Below the pieces are notes generated by a model, which saw nothing but the letters and a program-made list of their open reading frames with translations, was not told the DNA's origin and ran no database searches. Made by a program: the position numbers and the translations under genes. Positions 62,300 to 64,000 of a DNA stretch of 64,000 nucleotides are shown here, piece after piece. How positions within the stretch are numbered: position 1 is the stretch's first letter; each line of letters starts with the position of its first letter. The DNA is taken from positions 1-64,000 of the forward strand of contig JBMOPO010000041.1 of NCBI GenBank assembly GCA_049325095.1, in the 5' to 3' direction. Origin of the DNA: JAGPUQ01 sp049325095 (GTDB lineage: Bacteria > Pseudomonadota > Gammaproteobacteria > Pseudomonadales > Porticoccaceae).

Positions 62300-63748
62300 A
62301 TGTCGAATTCATTTGATGTCATCGTCATCGGGGGCGGTCCGGCGGGTTATGTGTGCGCCATCCGCGCCGCGCAGCTCGGCCTGTCGGTCGCCTGCATCGA
62401 GCGCTATCGCAATGCCGAAGGCCAGGGTGTCCTGGGTGGCACCTGTCTCAACATCGGCTGCGTGCCGTCCAAGACGCTGCTCGACAGCTCGCACCGCTAC
62501 GAGCAGGCGGCGCACGAATTGAGCGCGCACGGCATCGGCGTGACCGGTATCAAGCTCGATGTGCCGACCATGATCGGGCGCAAGAATGCCATCGTGAAAC
62601 AGTTGACCGGCGGGATCGCGGCGCTGTTCAAGGCCAATGGCGTCACCCCGCTGTACGGGTCGGGAAAGTTGCTCGCCGGGCGCAAGGTCGAGTTCACCGG
62701 CCACGACGGCGCGGTGCAGGTGCTCGAGGCCGCGAATGTGGTGCTGGCCACCGGCTCCCAGCCCATCGACATCCCGGTGGCGCCGGTGGATGGCAAGGTC
62801 ATCCTCAACTCCACCGGGGCGCTCGACTTGGAGCGGGTGCCCAAGCGGCTCGGCGTGATCGGGGCCGGGGTCATCGGACTGGAGTTGGGCAGCGTCTGGC
62901 GCCGTTTGGGGTCGGAAGTGGTACTGATGGAGGCCCTCGACATATTTCTGGCGATCATGGACCAGCAGATCGCCCGCGAGGCCCTCAAGACGCTGACCAA
63001 ACAGGGCCTCGACATCCGCATGAGTTGCCGGGTCACGGGCAGCGCGGTGCGCCGCGGCAAGGTGGAGGTGACCTACCAGACCGCCGACGGCGCCGAGCAG
63101 CGGGAGACGTTCGATCAATTGATCGTCTGCGTCGGCCGCCGCCCGCAGACCGAGAATCTGCTGGCGCCGGATTGCGGCGTCAACCTCGACGAGCGCGGCC
63201 TGGTGTTCGTGGACGATACCTGCGCCACCAATGCGCCCGGGGTGTGGGCCATCGGCGATGTGGTGCGCGGGCCCATGCTGGCGCACAAGGGCTCGGAGGA
63301 GGGCGTCATGGTCGCCGAGCGGATCGCCGGCCAGCAGACCCAGATGAACTACGGCATCATCCCCAACGTCATTTACACCCAGCCGGAAATCGCTGCCGTG
63401 GGGCTTACCGAAGAACAGGTCAAACAGTCCGGCGAGCCCTATCGGGTCGGCACCTTCCCGTTCGCCGCCAATGCCCGCGCCCTGGCCGCGGACGCCGGTT
63501 CGGGCCTGGTGAAGCTCATCGCCCACGCCGAGACCGATCGGGTGCTGGGCTGTCACGTGATGGGGCCGGCGGCCGCCGAACTGGTCCAGCAGGCGGCGAT
63601 CGCCATGGAGTTCGGCAGCAGCGCCGAGGACTTGGGCATGATGGTGTTCTCCCACCCGACGTTTTCCGAGGCGCTGCACGAGGCTGCCCTGGCGGTCAAC
63701 GGCCACGCGATCCACACCGCCAACCGCCGCGCGCGGAAGACCAGATAG
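62300..63748 (+). CDS. lpdA: Dihydrolipoyl dehydrogenase (E3)
   Basis: The 482-residue FAD enzyme reoxidises the lipoyl groups of E2 and makes NADH. The redox Cys pair Cys49 and Cys54 is in GGTCLNIGCVPSKTLLDSSH, after the FAD-binding start DVIVIGGGPAGYVCA. The NAD-binding region is LGVIGAGVIGLELGSVWRRL. The C-terminal active-site His and Glu lie in HPTFSEALHEAALAVNGHAI. It follows sucB by 18 bases, which suggests use by the 2-oxoglutarate complex first; it may also serve others. Confidence 0.96.
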   Translation: MSNSFDVIVIGGGPAGYVCAIRAAQLGLSVACIERYRNAEGQGVLGGTCLNIGCVPSKTLLDSSHRYEQAAHELSAHGIGVTGIKLDVPTMIGRKNAIVKQLTGGIAALFKANGVTPLYGSGKLLAGRKVEFTGHDGAVQVLEAANVVLATGSQPIDIPVAPVDGKVILNSTGALDLERVPKRLGVIGAGVIGLELGSVWRRLGSEVVLMEALDIFLAIMDQQIAREALKTLTKQGLDIRMSCRVTGSAVRRGKVEVTYQTADGAEQRETFDQLIVCVGRRPQTENLLAPDCGVNLDERGLVFVDDTCATNAPGVWAIGDVVRGPMLAHKGSEEGVMVAERIAGQQTQMNYGIIPNVIYTQPEIAAVGLTEEQVKQSGEPYRVGTFPFAANARALAADAGSGLVKLIAHAETDRVLGCHVMGPAAAELVQQAAIAMEFGSSAEDLGMMVFSHPTFSEALHEAALAVNGHAIHTANRRARKTR

Positions 63749-63799
63749 TCCGCTCGGCTCCACCCCACCACAACCGCATCCAGCCATGGGAAATCCGCT

Positions 63800-64000
63800 A
63801 TGAATCTGCATGAATACCAGGGCAAGCAGCTGTTTGCCGAGTACGGCCTGCCGGTATCCCGGGGCGTGGCCGCCGAGACCGTCGAGGAGGCCGCAGCCGC
63901 GGCCGCCACGATCGGCGGATCGCGCTGGGTGGTCAAGGCCCAGGTGCACGCCGGCGGTCGCGGCAAGGCGGGCGGCGTCAAACTGGTGGACTCGCCGGAC
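63800..64000 (+). CDS. sucC: Succinyl-CoA synthetase beta subunit (partial)
   Basis: Only the first 67 residues lie in the window. They start MNLHEYQGKQLFAEYGLPVS and include GGSRWVVKAQVHAGGRGKAG, the ATP-grasp region typical of SucC. The gene continues beyond the end. It follows lpdA by about 50 bases in the usual suc order, and sucD is expected just outside. Confidence 0.93.
   Translation, partial: MNLHEYQGKQLFAEYGLPVSRGVAAETVEEAAAAAATIGGSRWVVKAQVHAGGRGKAGGVKLVDSPD

Overview
The window is a high-GC bacterial chromosome segment, almost entirely coding, with most neighbouring genes overlapping by 1-4 bases. It most resembles a gammaproteobacterium. The supporting signs are a fused nuoCD gene, the small SRP RNA gene just upstream of dnaX followed by ybaB and recR, an E. 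coli-type slippery site in dnaX, a DUF2232 gene between rpsR and rplI, and a gltA / sdhCDAB-sucAB-lpd-sucC block. Genus cannot be decided from the sequence alone.

Layout. 1-3.6 kb is a mobile-element-marked accessory stretch: an IS630-type transposase fragment, an ISL3-family element with a frameshifted transposase, a PhoX/DUF839-type exported protein, and a short IS3-type orfA relic. 3.9-5.4 kb carries a rhombotarget lipoprotein and its rhombosortase, a dedicated surface-protein processing pair. 5.9-9.2 kb is a drug-efflux set (DHA2 pump, membrane-fusion protein, MarR regulator) with a tandem palindromic operator. 9.4-15.3 kb, on the minus strand, holds a BPSS1780-type membrane protein and a four-gene peptide/nickel-type ABC importer. 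15.5-30.4 kb is a complete 13-gene nuo operon (complex I). 30.5-35.6 kb holds ffs, dnaX, ybaB, recR, rnd, ycgL, ycgN and a small membrane protein. 35.7-41.7 kb holds a MoxR ATPase, a VWA protein and HrpA. 41.7-45.5 kb holds rpsF-rpsR-DUF2232-rplI and dnaB. 45.5-53.3 kb holds panC, panD, acs, a small PHA-system protein, a methyltransferase and an MscK-like channel. 53.3 kb to the end holds gltA divergent from sdhCDAB-sucAB-lpd-sucC (sucC runs off the window).

How the genes work together. The largest theme is aerobic respiration. The TCA block makes NADH and succinate, SdhABCD and the nuo complex feed electrons to quinone, and acetate enters through Acs and GltA. PanC and PanD supply pantothenate for CoA. 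A replication/repair set (dnaX, recR, dnaB) and ribosomal proteins make up the rest of the housekeeping core.

The least expected signal is a family of structured intergenic repeats. Two 139-base copies lie in the nuoI-nuoJ spacer and the rplI-dnaB spacer. They align without gaps (about 82 percent identical by hand count), each folds into the same run of hairpins, and several differences between them are compensatory. A third, much more diverged copy with the same hairpin order ends in a terminator downstream of the PhoX-like gene. No matching named element is recognised here.
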